Source of the DNA: Silurus meridionalis
Lineage: Eukaryota > Chordata > Actinopteri > Siluriformes > Siluridae
NCBI RefSeq assembly: GCF_014805685.1
Contig: NC_060896.1
Coordinates: 9,781,389 to 9,845,388, forward strand
Direction: 5' to 3'
DNA length: 64,000 nucleotides
Positions 39,021 through 51,752 of the stretch are shown here, piece by piece. The stretch's first letter is position 1, and each line of letters begins with the position of its first letter. Position numbers and translations under genes: made by a program. The notes below the pieces were generated by a model. It made no database searches. It was not told the DNA's origin and was given only the letters and a program-made list of their open reading frames with translations.

Positions 39021-39024
39021 TACT

Positions 39025-39260
39025 GTATACAGTGCATTCAGAAAGTATTCACCCCCCCTTCACTTTTTCAGTTTTGTTATATTGCAGCCTGATACTATAA
39101 TCTTTCAAAGTGATTTTTTTCAAATTAATCTACACTCAGTATCCCATAATGACAAAGTGAAAACAGAATTATAGAAATGTCTTTAAATTACTTAAAACCC
39201 CCCCGAAGTATCACATGTACATAAGTATCCAGACCCTTTACTCAAAACTTATTTGGAAAC
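39025..39260 (+). mobile_element. Tc1/mariner end fragment
   Basis: CAGTGCATTCAGAAAGTATTCACC follows a TA. Then come TTCACTTTTTCAGTTTTGTTAT, CCCATAATGACAAAGTGAAAAC and ATCACATGTACATAAGTATCCAGACCCTTT. This is the terminal region of a well-known teleost Tc1-like family. The rest of the element is absent. Confidence 0.8.
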
Positions 39261-40269
39261 TATATGGAAGTTTTGGAATAGGTTGAAAATATAAATCTGT
39301 GAAATTTATTTTAAATTTAAAGGGTTTGCTGACTCCAAAAAGCATGAAAACCCCTAATGTAATATACAAAAAACAACAACTGGATCAGTGTTTCTACCGC
39401 ATAATGTGTGTATATGAATGTGTGTAGAAAAGAGAGATGGAAGATGTATGTTTTTGGAAACTGCAGACCTTATGTTTGTAAATTTACTTACTACGGGCAA
39501 GTCTCAGTGCGTCATTTATTTTCCATGATTTATAGAGGTGATGAAGCTGAACATATTTATTTTATTCCAAGAGTAAGATTTTTATCATAAGCCATCAGAT
39601 AATATTCTGAAGTTTATGCATCATGTATCTGTTTAGACCACAAAACAAAAAACCCAACAAAAACATCAGATGTTGAAAAGATAGTCTCTTGTAATCTTCA
39701 AACAAATGCTTTGAAATTCTGTACAAATGACTGCTTTGAGCGGCTGCATCCTATTTCATAACACAGAGTAAACATGAAACATGTGTAGTTTATGTTACTG
39801 AGAGCGAGCACTGAAGACAGAGTTCATGAGCGTCATGGCCTCTGAGCAACTTTACTCATGAATCGATTATCAAGGCTGATTCTGTTTATGGATTTAGGAA
39901 AATTGTTATAAACAATTTCTCCATGCTCACTATAACCTGCACATAGTATAAATACAGTACGGTATTCTAAATGGTTACCCCTAATCAACACTAGAGGGTG
40001 ACAAAAAGGAAAGGCAATTATTCCTTTTTAAACACCAGGCTCTGGGAAACCAAAGAAATTGGGTTTAAAGTATATGTATGTATGTATGTATGTATGTATA
40101 AATATATATAATCCCCCGTTTTATACACCGTTAAAATCACCCACGATAAACGGAAAAAAAAAAATCTAATAAATGGAAGCCACCCCAAAAATTCTATTTT
40201 ATGTTTACAGTACTGTACTGTATTAAATTTTTTACGTTATATGGGGTTATATGGGGTCTAACAAATGTA

Positions 40270-40481
40270 AAATATAATCCATTTATGAAATTTAATTTGT
40301 GCCAATTCAATTAATTACTCAATGTAATCAATATAATAAAAAAATATTGAATTAATTTTATTTATTCTATTTTATTTGTATAAAATATTATAAAATATAA
40401 TGTTATATATTATTTACCCAAGAAGGCATTTTATTTAAAATTGTTTCATAAATGTAAACTGTTCAAATGTCGAGCACAAAT

Positions 40482-40530
<49 letters not shown>

Positions 40531-40685
40531 GTGTTAATAAAAAATTAAAAGCAATTTTATATTTTGCATTTCTTTCCCCTAACTGTACCACAATTAAACC
40601 GAACAGTGACAAAAACCGGGGTACGTACTGAACCATATATTTTGTTTACCGTTATACCCCAATATGCTGATATATATAGGTTCTG
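40270..40685 (-). repeat. Dispersed repeat, copy B (inverted relative to 22.7-23.1 kb)
   Basis: Reverse complement blocks: GGGGTATAACGGTAAACAAAATATATGG, GTACGTACCCCGG, GGTACAGTTAGGGGAAAG, AACAGTTTACATTTATG and TTCTTGGGTAAATAATAT, in the same order as copy A. An (AAT)n array at 40484-40530 interrupts it. Confidence 0.7.
40484..40530. repeat. (AAT)n microsatellite
   Basis: About 15 AAT units within dispersed-repeat copy B. Confidence 0.95.
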
Positions 40686-40797
40686 CATAGTACCTTTAAG
40701 GTTGTCCCAAAATTGATTTTCCAGCAGAAGCCTTTATTATTTTGTTAGACATGCTTTCCAGTAGACCCCTATAGCACTTAAATGTCACTTAAAAATA

Positions 40798-41273
40798 CAC
40801 TGACCAGGCATAACATTATGACCTTATAACATGATGACCAGTGAAGTGAATAACACTTTATCTCACTTTATTAGGTAGCAAGTGAACATTTTGTCTAAGA
40901 AGCTGGTGTGTTAAAAGCAGAAAGAGTAAGGATTTAAGTTTGACAAGGGCCAAATTTTATGGCTAGATGACTGGGTCAAAGCATCTAAAAAACTGAAGCT
41001 CTTATGGGGTGTTCCCAGTCTGCAGTGTCAGCATTTTGGAGGATTCAAGGAAGGAACAGTGAGGAACCGGCAACATGGGCAGCCAAGGTTTACTGATGCA
41101 CGTGGGGAGCGAAGGCTAACTCCTTCGTCCGATCCAACAGACAAGCTCCTGTAGCTCAAATTGCTGAAGAAGTTAATACTGTTAATGTTCGACAGGTCAG
41201 AACTGTTCTGGCAGCAGAAAGGAGAACCAACGAAATATTAGGCAGGTGTTAAAAATGTTTTGCCTGATCAGTG
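40798..41273 (+). mobile_element. Tc1-like internally deleted transposon with TA duplication
   Basis: The left end is CACTGACCAGGCATAACATTATGACC and the right end is TTTTGCCTGATCAGTG, forming imperfect inverted repeats. Flanking TA occurs at 40796-40797 and 41274-41275. The inside retains transposase-derived pieces on the + strand (DLSLTRAK-like start, HWGQPRFTDARGERRL, QAPVAQIAEEVN). The central catalytic part is deleted, leaving 476 bp. Confidence 0.88.
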
Positions 41274-41577
41274 TAACTTGTGTATTGTGTTGCTAAACAA
41301 ACACATCTCTACCATAATTTACCATGCTAGAATTTATAGACCATGTACTACAGGATATACTTTGGATAAAATGTATATCATGTATTAAATGTAAATGTGT
41401 AATGACAAAAGAATTAGTTGTTTAAATATTCTTTTAGTAACCTTCAATTTTCTTATGAACTTACAACACTAGAACATTGCTTGTTTTCACTTCCTAAGAG
41501 CTGAATTATCACCTCCTCACCATCGATTAAAATCTTACTGTGTTTAATTTACACCTCAGTTTTTCTGTTTATTTGTA

Positions 41578-43124
41578 CAAACCTGATTCCAGAAAAGTTG
41601 GAACACTGTACAAATTGTAAATAAAAAAGGAATGCAATAATTTACAAATCTCATAAACTTATATTTTATTTACAATAGAATATAGATAACAAATCAAATA
41701 TTGAAAGTGAGACATTTTGAAATATTATGCCAAATATTGGCTCATTTTGGATTTCATGAGAGCTAAAAAGTTGGGACAGGTAGCAATAAGAGGCTAGAAA
41801 AGTTAAATGTACATATAAGGAACAGCTGGAGGACCAATTTGCAAGTCAATTGACAACATAATTGGGTATAAAAAGAGCCTCTCAGAGTGGCAGTGTCTCT
41901 CAGAAGTCAAGATGGGCAGAGGATCACTGCGGATCGCTGCGGTGAAAAATAGTGGAGCAATATCAGAAAGGAGTTTCTCAGAGAAAAATTGCAAAGAGAT
42001 TAAAGTTATCATCATCTACAGTGCATAATATCATCTAGAGATTTAGAGAATCTGGAACTATCTCTGTGCGTAAGGGTCAAGGCCCGAAACCATACTGAAT
42101 GGTCGTGATCTTCGGGCCCTTAGACGGCACTGCATCACATACAGGAATGCTACTGTAATGGAAATCACAGAATGGGCTCAGGAATACTTCCAGAAAACAT
42201 TGTCGGTGAACACAATCCACCCAGCCATTCGCCGTTGCCGGGTAAAAAACTCTATAGGTCAAAAAACAAGCCATATCTAAACATGATCCAGAAGCGCAGG
42301 CGTTTTCTATGGGCCAAGGCTCATTTAAAATGGACTGTGGCAACGTGGAAAACTGTTCTGTGGTCGGACGAATCAAAATTTGAAGGTTTTTTTGGAAAAC
42401 TGGGATGCCGTGTCATCCGGACTAAATAGGATAAGGACAACCATCAGCGCTCAGTTCAGAAGCCTGCATCTCTGATGGTATGGGGTTGCATGAGTGCGTG
42501 TGGCATGGGCAGCTTACACATCTGGAAAGGCGCCATTAATGATGAAAGGTATATCCAAGTTCTAGAACAACATATGCTCCCATCCAGACGTCGTCTCTTT
42601 CAGGGAAAATTTCCAACATGACAATGCCAGAGCACATACTGCATCAATTACAACATCATGGCTGCGTAGAAGAAGGATCAGGGTACTGAAATGGCCAACC
42701 TGCAGTCCAGATCTTTTAGCCATAAAAAGATTTGCCGCATCATAAAGAGGAAGATGCGACAAAGAAGACCTGAGACAGTTGAGCAACTAGAAGCCTGTTT
42801 TAGACAAGAATGGGACAACATTCCTATTACTAAACTTGAGCAACTTGTCACCTCAGTCCCCAGACGTTTGCAGACTGTTATAAAAAGAAGAGGGGATGCC
42901 ACGCAGTGGTAAACATGGCCTTGTCCCAACTTTTTTGAGATGTGTTGATGCCATTAAATTTAAAATCAACTTATTTTTCCTTTGATATTATAAATTTTGT
43001 CAGTTTAAACATTTGTTATGTCATATATGTTGTATTCTTAATAAAATTTTGAAATGTGAAACTTCCACATCATTGCATTCTGTTCATATTCACAATTTGT
43101 ACAACTTTTTTGGAATCAGGTTAG
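41578..43124 (+). mobile_element. Full-length Tc1/mariner-type transposon with broken transposase
   Basis: Inverted ends CAAACCTGATTCCAGAAAAG and (reverse complement) CTAACCTGATTCCAAAAAAG are flanked by TA at 41576-41577 and 43125-43126. The span is about 1.55 kb, normal for the family. The + strand transposase is in pieces: a helix-turn-helix part near 41.9-42.06 kb, KRRRFLWAKAHLKWTVATWKT and VLWSDESKFEGFFG (second catalytic Asp), WGCMSACGMGSLHIWKG, MLPSRRRLF, and the C-terminal KRKMRQRRPETVEQLEACF to KRRGDATQW. Several frameshifts and stops make it inactive. Confidence 0.93.
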
Positions 43125-43494
43125 TAAAAATGCTACAGGTGTTAATTGAACAGTGGGCTTTTTGCAGCATGTGCTCAGATGCGGTTCTTCAGAGGTTATC
43201 TTGGTTACACTGTGCATTGTTGTACCACTCGACTATGCAATTGTATACCGGAATTGTATATTTCAGTTCTTGGACAAGGGGGGAGTACCCAACATCATGA
43301 GGGAGGAACCTACCTCCACAATTATAAGCGACATGGAATTAGAAGGCCACTAATTGTACATATAGGTGCATGACATGAAGACAATTTCAATAACAAAGCA
43401 ACAGCAATTCAAGCAACACTTTCAAACTGAGCAATTGGCTCGAAAGATTTCTCGGATTTTCTCGCTGGTATTAGTTTAATATTTTCTGGAAAGA

Positions 43495-43640
43495 CTATAC
43501 TCTACTCTACTCTACTCAACTCAACTCAACTCAACTCAACTCAACTCAACTCAACTCAACTCAACTCAACTCAAAGCTTTATTGTCATTCTTTCACATAC
43601 ACAATATACAAAAGCACAACATGTATTAACAAATGGACAT
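43495..43640 (-). repeat. (CTCAA)n array with LINE-type tail (antisense)
   Basis: About 78 bp of CTACT then CAACT pentamers, directly followed by AAAGCTTTATTGTCATTCTTTCACA. That is the reverse complement of a retroelement 3' end with a pentameric tail. Confidence 0.7.
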
Positions 43641-43908
43641 GGGTGCATAGACAGTGAATTATAACAGTAAACATTTAACATAAGTTAACACATAAATTAA
43701 ACACCTCCTCATTCATGTAATCATTTAATCAACTGATCATATGGCAGCAGTGTAATGCATTAAATAATGCAGATATGGGCCAGGAGCTTTAGGCAGTTTT
43801 TACATCAACTATATGTATGTCATAGAAATGTGAATTTGTTTATTGCATGATTGTTAGTGCCAGACTGGTTTTAGTATTCCTATAACTGCTGCTCTTCTGG
43901 GCCTTTAA

Positions 43909-43953
43909 CACACACACACACTCACACTCACACACACACACACACACACACAT
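43909..43953. repeat. (CA)n microsatellite
   Basis: About 45 bp of CA with CTCACA interruptions, just upstream of the L2 LINE. Confidence 0.95.
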
Positions 43954-44094
43954 CGTTCTCTACTGTTTACCCAGAAGTGCAATGAAGAAAAACGTTCAGT
44001 GAGGGGCATTTAGTAGAATGGGAATACCTTGTTTATGAAGGTTTATAAAGATTAAACACAGTGAGGTTGAAACACATCTTGTTTTAATTCACAT

Positions 44095-47000
44095 TCACAT
44101 TAATTCACACATAACTTTGAGCACAGGTGAGGACTCGTTCGATTTGCAAACGGTGGCGTTGGAGATGGAGGTTTTGGAGAAACAGATTCGCGAGCTGCAT
44201 GAAAAGCATGCCCGGCTGCGAGAGCGGAAAGCGGCGCTGGAAACATCCCGGGCGGACGCGCACTCGTCCCAGGTAAATTCCCGGGTTGAACCTAACGCTC
44301 CCAGCACCTCAACTCCGCGTGTTTCTCTGCCCAGACCCAGCGCACCTACAACTCCGGCAAAGGTGCAACATGGACCCTGGATGCGGCAGCAGCGGAAGAG
44401 ACAAGCAAAGCCCCGGTCGAGGACGTCTCCCCCGCCACCACTACAGGCCTTCGAGATCTCGACCGAGAACCGCTTCGCCCCTCTCCGCGAGACGGAACGC
44501 GACACTGTGATTCTCGGAGATTCCATCGTCCGGCATGTCCGCGCTACCGGAGCTAAAGGTAAGGTGCACACTCGCTGTTTTCCTGGTGCTCGTGTTCTTG
44601 ATGTCGCTGCGCAGGTACCCGCGGTCCTGAAGGAGAACTTCGGGCGGTTGTTCTTCATGCCGGAACGAACGACACCAGGCTGAGACAAACGGAGGTATTA
44701 AAGAGGATTTCAGGATCCTGGTGGAGACGGTACGCAGCACATCACCCACAACGAGGATCATAGTGTCAGGACCTCTTCCCACTTACCAGCGAGGGGCTGA
44801 GAAGTTTAGTAGACTTTTAGCTCTAAATGAATGGTTACAGTCATGGTGTCGAGAACATAAACTTCTCTTTGTTAATAACTGGAACTGTTTCTGGGGCGTC
44901 CTAGGTTCTTCCGCCCTGATGGCCTGCACCCCAGCAGAGTTGGAGCAGCAGTGCTATCAGATAACATCTCTAGGATACTTCACACCATCTGACTGGTAAG
45001 ACATCAGGAAATCTTCGACAATGAGAACACGCATACAACAGACCAAATAGTTACAAGTTCACACACAGCCCAGTTTATAGAAACCGTATCTATCCTCGTG
45101 TAGCAAAACCAAGAAGTAAATACACAAGATCCAGAAACAATCTCATTGAAGTTAAAACTGAAAATGCCAGATAAACAAACACCAAAAAGTTTTAAAGTTT
45201 GGTCTTTTAAACATTAGATCACTTGCACCCAAAGCACTGATTATAAATGAGATGATCACAGAGAATAATCTCGATGCACTCTGTCTCACTGAGACCTGGA
45301 TTAAACCAGGTGATTATATGGGTCTAAACGAGTCGACACCGTCAGGATATGTTTATAAGCATGAGCCCGTCAGACTGGTCGTGGGGGTGTAGGAACCATT
45401 TATACTGCTTCTCTTAATGTTAGTCAGATGTTAGGATTCAGCTTTAAATCATTTGAAGTGCTCGTTCTTAAAGTTGTACTTTCGGACATACATAGTAAAC
45501 TCGCTCTGGTCACCGTGTACAGACCCCCAGGACCCTACGCTGATTTTCTTCAAGAGTTTGCTTGTTTTCTATCAGATCTCTTGATCAATTTTGATAAAGT
45601 GCTGCTTGTAGGAGACTTTAATATTCATGTAGATGATGTAAACGATGCTCTAGGATTATCATTTGTTGACTTATTAAACTCTTTTGGGGTTAAACAAAAC
45701 GTCACCAGACCAACTCATCGCTTTAACCACACACTAGACTTAATAATATCACACGGAGCAGACGTCACTGATATAGATATTTTACCTCAGAGTGATGACA
45801 TCACAGACCATTACCTCATACTGTACACACTACCGGTAGAGCAGATTAGCCGTGTTGCACCACGTTATCGACCTGGTAGGACTATTGTTCCAACCACTAA
45901 GGACAGATTCGTAAATAACCTGCCTGATTTATCTCAATTTCTCACTAAACCCATAACTACTATTAATCTTGATGAGATAACTAAGAACATAGACCTTATC
46001 CTCACTAGCACATTAGACACCGTTGCCCCTATCCGGTTAAAAAAGGTTAGAGACCAAGCACCTGCATCTTGGTATAATAGTCATACACATGCCCTCAAGA
46101 GAACAGCACGTAATCTGGAGAGAAAATGGAGGAAAACTAAATTGGAGGTATTTAGAATCGCAGATAAAGACAGTATGCTCAGCTACAGACGGGCGCTAAA
46201 AGCTGCTAGAGCTGAACACCTGAGCAAACTTATAGAAAACAACAAAAACAATCCCAGGTTCCTTTTCAGTACAGTAGCTAAACTAACTACAAATCAGGGC
46301 TCTGAAAATTGTGTTCCATCACAGTTTAGTAGTGAGGACTTTATGATTTTCTTCACTGAAAAAATAGATAACATTAGAAAAACAATTGTGGCAGTTCAAC
46401 CTCTTACAGCATCTCCTGAGACAGTGTTACCTTCAACTCCACAACTCCACTGTTTTACATGTATAGGACAGGAAGAGCTGTATAATGTTATTGCCAAAGC
46501 TAAATCGACAACATGTCAGTTAGATCCAATTCCTACTAAATTACTGAAGGAAGTGTTATATACAACTGGTGAGCCTCTTCTAAATATTATTAACTCCTCA
46601 CTATCTTTAGGTCACGTCCCTAAATCCCTCAAGTTAGCAGTTATTAAGCCCCTCATTAAAAACCTAATCTGGATCCAAACACGTTATCAAATTACAGACC
46701 AATTTCAAATCTCCCATTTATGTCTAAGATTTTAGAAAAGATTGTCGCTGCACAGTTATGTTCCTACCTGCAAGAGAACAATATCTTTGAAGAATTTCAG
46801 TCAGGTTTTAGGCCCCATCATAGCACAGAAACTGCTCTAGTTAAAATAACTAATGACCTGTTTTTAGCTTCAGACCAAGGCTTCATCTCGCTGTTGGTTT
46901 TACTAGATCTTAGTGCTGCATTCGACACTATAGACCATGATCTCCTCCTAGATCGCTTACAAAATTACATCGGCATTCAGGGACAGGCATTAAGCTGGTT

Positions 47001-48737
47001 TAAATCCTACCTGTCCGATCGTTACCATTTCGTAGATTTGAATGGAGAGCTATCCAGGCTAATGCAAGTAAATTATGGCGTGCCGCAAGGTTCAGTTCTA
47101 GGACCCCTGCTCTTCACAATATACATGCTTCCGTTAGGAAATATTATTAGAAGGCATGGAATTAGCTTCCATTGTTATGCTGATGATACTCAGCTATATA
47201 TTTCATCTAAACCAGGCGATACAGCTCAATTAACCCGGATGACTGAGTGTGTTAAGGAACTAAGAGATTGGATGACCCATAACTTTCTACTTTTAAATTC
47301 TGATAAGACTGAGATTTTGCTCATCGGCCCAAAACTGGTATACAGGCGCTCCAGCATCTCAACCTGCATTTAGACGGATGTTCTGTAACCACTAGTTCAA
47401 CGGTAAAAGACCTGGGTGTTATTTTAGACAGCGACTTGTCTTTCAAAAATCACATCAATCAGGTTACAAAACAGCCTTCTTTCACCTTAGAAATATTTCT
47501 AAGCTAAGAAATATGTTGTCTATATCCGATGCAGAGAAGCTCGTCCATGCGTTTATGACCTCCAGAATAGACTACTGTAATGCGTTACTAGGTGGATGTC
47601 CTGCTTCATTAATAAACAAGCTTCAGTTAGTCCAGAATGCAGCAGCCAGAGTTCTTACAAGGTCAAAAAATATGATCACATAACCCCGATCTTATCGTCC
47701 CTACATTGGCTTCCTGTTAAGTTTCGAATAGACTACAAACTATTACTTCTCACTTATAAAGCACTAAATGGTTTGGCTCCGTGTATCTATCCAGTCTTTT
47801 AACACGCTACAATCCGCCACGCTCCTGAGATCTCAAAACTCTGGGCTTCTAGTAGTTCCTAGAATAGCAAAGTCCACTAAAGGTGGTAGAGCATTTTCAC
47901 ATTTAGCTCCTAAACTCTGGAATAGTCTTCCTGACGGTGTTCGGGGCTCAGACACACTCACCCAATTTAAGTGTAGATTAAAACGTATCTTTTAGCAAAG
48001 CCTACACATAACACACATCACATCATAACCTTGTGCTCCAGAACATCTGATCACATGCACATTATCAACTTGTGCTGTTAATATCATGAACAGCAGCTAC
48101 GCTAATTCCTCTCCACTGCTTCTCTTTCTCTCCCCATCCCGAGGCATCCTGAGGTTGCTCCAGCTCCAGTCACCTCCCACCTCGTGATGATTACGGACCT
48201 TTAAAGAAGTAGATGCCGAACTCACAAACATCCTGAACCATCTAGAGACGTACCAGTGCCATTTGGATCCCGCTACATGTGTGGAGTTTTGACATTGGAC
48301 CTCCTGGAGTGTTTAAAGGCTCTGGCATGGAGAAGCTGATGCTGGATCTGTGGTGATCACAAATGCTGAGCTTATAAAACTCGGAGCTACTAACCATATA
48401 GACTGTTTAAGACTGCAGAAAGAACATTACTTATAATCTTATACTCCAGTAATCATGTTAGTTCTCACTCTCCAGTGTTCTGTATTGTTAAAAGATTTAT
48501 GATCAAACTCTTGATGTCACCCAGATGAGGATGGGTTCCCTTTGAGTCTGGTTCCTCTCAAGGTTTCTTCCTCATAACATCTAAGGAGTTTTTCCTTGCC
48601 ACAGTCGCCACGGCTTGCTCATCAGGGACAAATGCACACCATTCACCATCACTGTTGATTTGTGTAAAGCTGCTTTGAGACAATGTCTGTTGTGAAAAGC
48701 GCTATACAAATAAACTTGACTTGACTTGACTTGACAT
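44095..48737 (+). mobile_element. Nearly complete L2-clade LINE with esterase-type ORF1
   Basis: ORF1 begins MSTGEDSF near 44117. It has a heptad-rich coiled coil (LEKQIRELHEKHARLRERK), a basic Pro-rich part, then an SGNH-hydrolase core. The core shows VILGDSIV (block I Ser), HAGTND (block III) and FRPDGLHPS (block V Asp and His), reached across small frameshifts. ORF2 has an AP-type endonuclease (NIRSLAPK near 45.2 kb, VYRPPGP, VGDFNIHVDD, SDDITDHYLI). The reverse transcriptase has [59 protein letters not shown] and an intact YADD box at 47176-47187. The C terminus reads APKLWNSLPDGVRGSDTL. The 3' UTR ends GCGCTATACAAATAAA plus ACTTG repeats at 48715-48737, the L2-type tail. The breaks I traced are one-base deletions. 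Confidence 0.93.
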
Positions 48738-48739
48738 TC

Positions 48740-49980
48740 ATAATTACAATAGTTTTTGACAAGTTCCATTACCATTCGACTCCATCATTCCTGGATTTTA
48801 GACTTTTCTTTAGTGTTGCATGGCCTCCTGGTTATCTGATACAGGAAAAGTACAGGAATTAGAAAATCAGAAAGCCTGTACTATAGCTACAAGACTCCTG
48901 CAGACAAAAAGGTAACTTTATTAATTCAAAATGCATTGTGTGTTAAACCTGATAAAGTGTAATATCACATAAAAAGATTAGCCTGCACACTGAATCCTTC
49001 GTAAGCACACAATTGATCCTTGCTGCATGGTATTTGCAGCTTCATGCCGAATGCTAATTTAAGAGTATTAGTGCAGTACAGCTCTCACAGGCTTTTTTAT
49101 TCTTGTCTAATCGTGGCAAGCAATGCAAAAGCTTATTTAAATGAAGGTATTGACAAAATGTTTATATTCCAAACGACTGAGTGAGTCAAAACCCGAAGTG
49201 ATGTGTTAGCATCTAGACAAAATAATTTACTGCATAACTGCACAGATCATTTCAAAAGTGTTCAAAGGCTTTTAGCATAGGAATTTGTTTTCTTGAAATT
49301 ACACAAATTTAGCACTGTTTAGCAGTCAATAAGCATTGCCCCAGATGCTTGCTGCCACAGCATGCAGCACTGATTCACACTACCACTTTGACTGATTTGG
49401 TGCCATTGTTGTGCTCTTGTGATATATTGTCAGAATATCATTTGTGAACGAGGCAGCATATTGCACATGAAGGACTTGGAGAGAGTTACACTCTATAAAA
49501 CATGCCCTAAATTTGTGGTAGGAACAGCTATGACAAAGGATAAGAAAGAGCATTTATCTGTCAACCAATAATGCATGAAATTAACACAGCCATGTCAGAA
49601 AGAGGGAGAGCAAGAAATGGAGTTTGACTGATTCTGTGTAAGGCACTTCTCTTTCTGCATTTTAAGTCATACTAATCATAGTTTAAATCCTGATAAGCTG
49701 AGCAGCACTTGTATACATTGAGAAGATTTAAAGTCACGGCGAGTAGACTTTAATTGTTATTCCAACCATATATAGTGCAGTACACAGTGAAAAGAACATG
49801 AAACATTCCCCTAGGATCGAGGTACTGCAGACAACATAAATTAACATACAGTAAAGGAACACAGAACACATAACTACACAAAACACACTACATAAAGCAT
49901 ACATTTAAAGGTGATACTGCTGAAAAATACACTCATGTCTACACTTCAACAGACTAACCTTGCTTACGGAAAAAAAAAAA
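48740..49980. other. Gene-free sequence with a retroelement fragment
   Basis: AT-rich. At about 49735-49890, TTAATTGTTATTCCAACCATATATAGTGCAGTACACAGTGAAAAG and the following CA-rich part match a fish retroelement untranslated region, also seen at 11.52-11.70 kb. Nothing else was recognised. Confidence 0.5.
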
Positions 49981-51367
49981 AAAAGGAAAAGTCAGTTTCT
50001 AAAAAGAGCTGGGACAAAGAAACTAAGTGCTGCAAACAAACCAAACACTAAGGCTAAGGAAACCTTGTCACAAAGTTTGCCAATTAATGTGTCATCCATG
50101 TTGTGTAGCATGTTGTGTAGACTTGCTCCTTAAGAAATCTGGCCTGCTGCTGGATATTTTTTGTGAGTCAGTGCTCTGATCAGGAGCCTCCTGTGGTTCC
50201 TGGTGTATTTGAAAGATGGACTGTAGCTTGAGTCCTAGTGGATCTGTTGAAAACTCATCATAGAGGGCAGTGTGTGGCATCAACACTGTGCTACACACAC
50301 ACAAGTGCAGCTGCACAGCTCCCAACACTAGCATGGCACCCCTCCAGGAATAATTGTCTACCAGGAATTGGATGTGAGGTGTGAAAAGGAAAGTGACGAT
50401 TTATTCACCTGCACTGGTGAGAGCTTTGGCAACGGGCCGCTGCTTCTTAAAATAGCAGCCCAGCATGGTTACAGTCCAGGTCAGAGCATAGTCAAAGCCA
50501 AAAAGAGGGCACTGTGTAAGAGACGAAAAGAGTTTAGGTTTAGGGTCATAGGTGTAGAGATAATAAGGAAAATAATAAATATAGAAAGACATATATTAAC
50601 ATTGAAAAATCCAAAAACACCAATTCCTTTTACATTTAAAAGTGCATTTTATGGTTGCAAACCTCAGCAATGCACAGGATACAACACGATTGAAATTCAT
50701 AAGTTAGCGATTTGATATTTGACAAGACCAATAAGTCTGCTATGATATGTTTGGATTTTATAGGATCTGATCAATATATGACCAGCATTGGTCAGAACCT
50801 GGGGTAGGTCTACTGTGAATTTGCAAATTATGAAGGGATTGTAAAAGATTACTATATCTGAGTTATGGCAAATCACATATTTTGATACTAATCACATTAT
50901 AATAATGTATAACAAACTTAAAGTTGTCGAATTGATTCAAACCAAAATGCAAAAATCAATGCACCAATCTAAATTTAACCTATTGTTCAATGACATGTGA
51001 CCTGTGATACAAAGCGACACAACAACCATATATGTTAAAGGAAAGCCTATTAAAGAAAGTAAAACCTTTATTTCCCTCCTTCTTACTCAAGCCTGGGCAG
51101 CATTAAAGGGCATAGTGAAAAAGTGAGTGGTTTGAAAATTCCTCTGCAATATTAATCATGAAAGTTCTGTTTTGTTCAGTGACTATGTCGGCAGTAAAAA
51201 GAAAATCTGGTAGTGCATCAAACATCAAAGAGAGAGTGGGAAGGATGACTGGAGACCGTAATAATTCTGTATGCAGCTTTTGGTGAAAATGTTCTGTATA
51301 GAAGGAATTTGCTGTCTATAAGGACATGAGCATTGTTCACAATGCTCCAAAGAGCTTTCCATTGATA

Positions 51368-51420
51368 GATTATTATTATTATTATTATCAGTAGTAGTAG
51401 TAGTAATAGTAGTAGTAGTA
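51368..51420. repeat. (ATT)n/(AGT)n trinucleotide repeat
   Basis: Short ATT then AGT runs inside the pseudogene's second intron. Confidence 0.9.
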
Positions 51421-51675
51421 TATATGGTTGTATACTGTGGACCATACTAAGACAGTTTGTGTTCATTTCCCCAAACAATTATGCAAATGCAATTATGCAT
51501 TTGGAAATTATTACTGATCTCCCTGGTTGAATTTTTAGCCACACACCAAACTATCAGATTCTCTCTTCTCTATAGGCTGATTTTATTTGGTTAATATTTA
51601 CTCTATTACCATGGTGTCAGCTGTTCCATTCTGAGTAAACAGAAAGTGTACTGTAGGTGTGTGTTAAGTGGAATA

Positions 51676-51679
<4 letters not shown>

Positions 51680-51749
<70 letters not shown>
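51680..51749. repeat. (TA)n microsatellite
   Basis: About 70 bp of pure TA in the pseudogene's second intron. Confidence 0.97.

Positions 51750-51752
<3 letters not shown>

Noticed and set aside
44095..44782. Open frames of 197 and 113 residues on the - strand
   Set aside because: They are antisense shadows of the GC-rich L2 ORF1.
50368..50715. A 115-residue open frame on the + strand
   Set aside because: It is antisense to the SLC16 pseudogene exon, and its own translation matches nothing recognisable.
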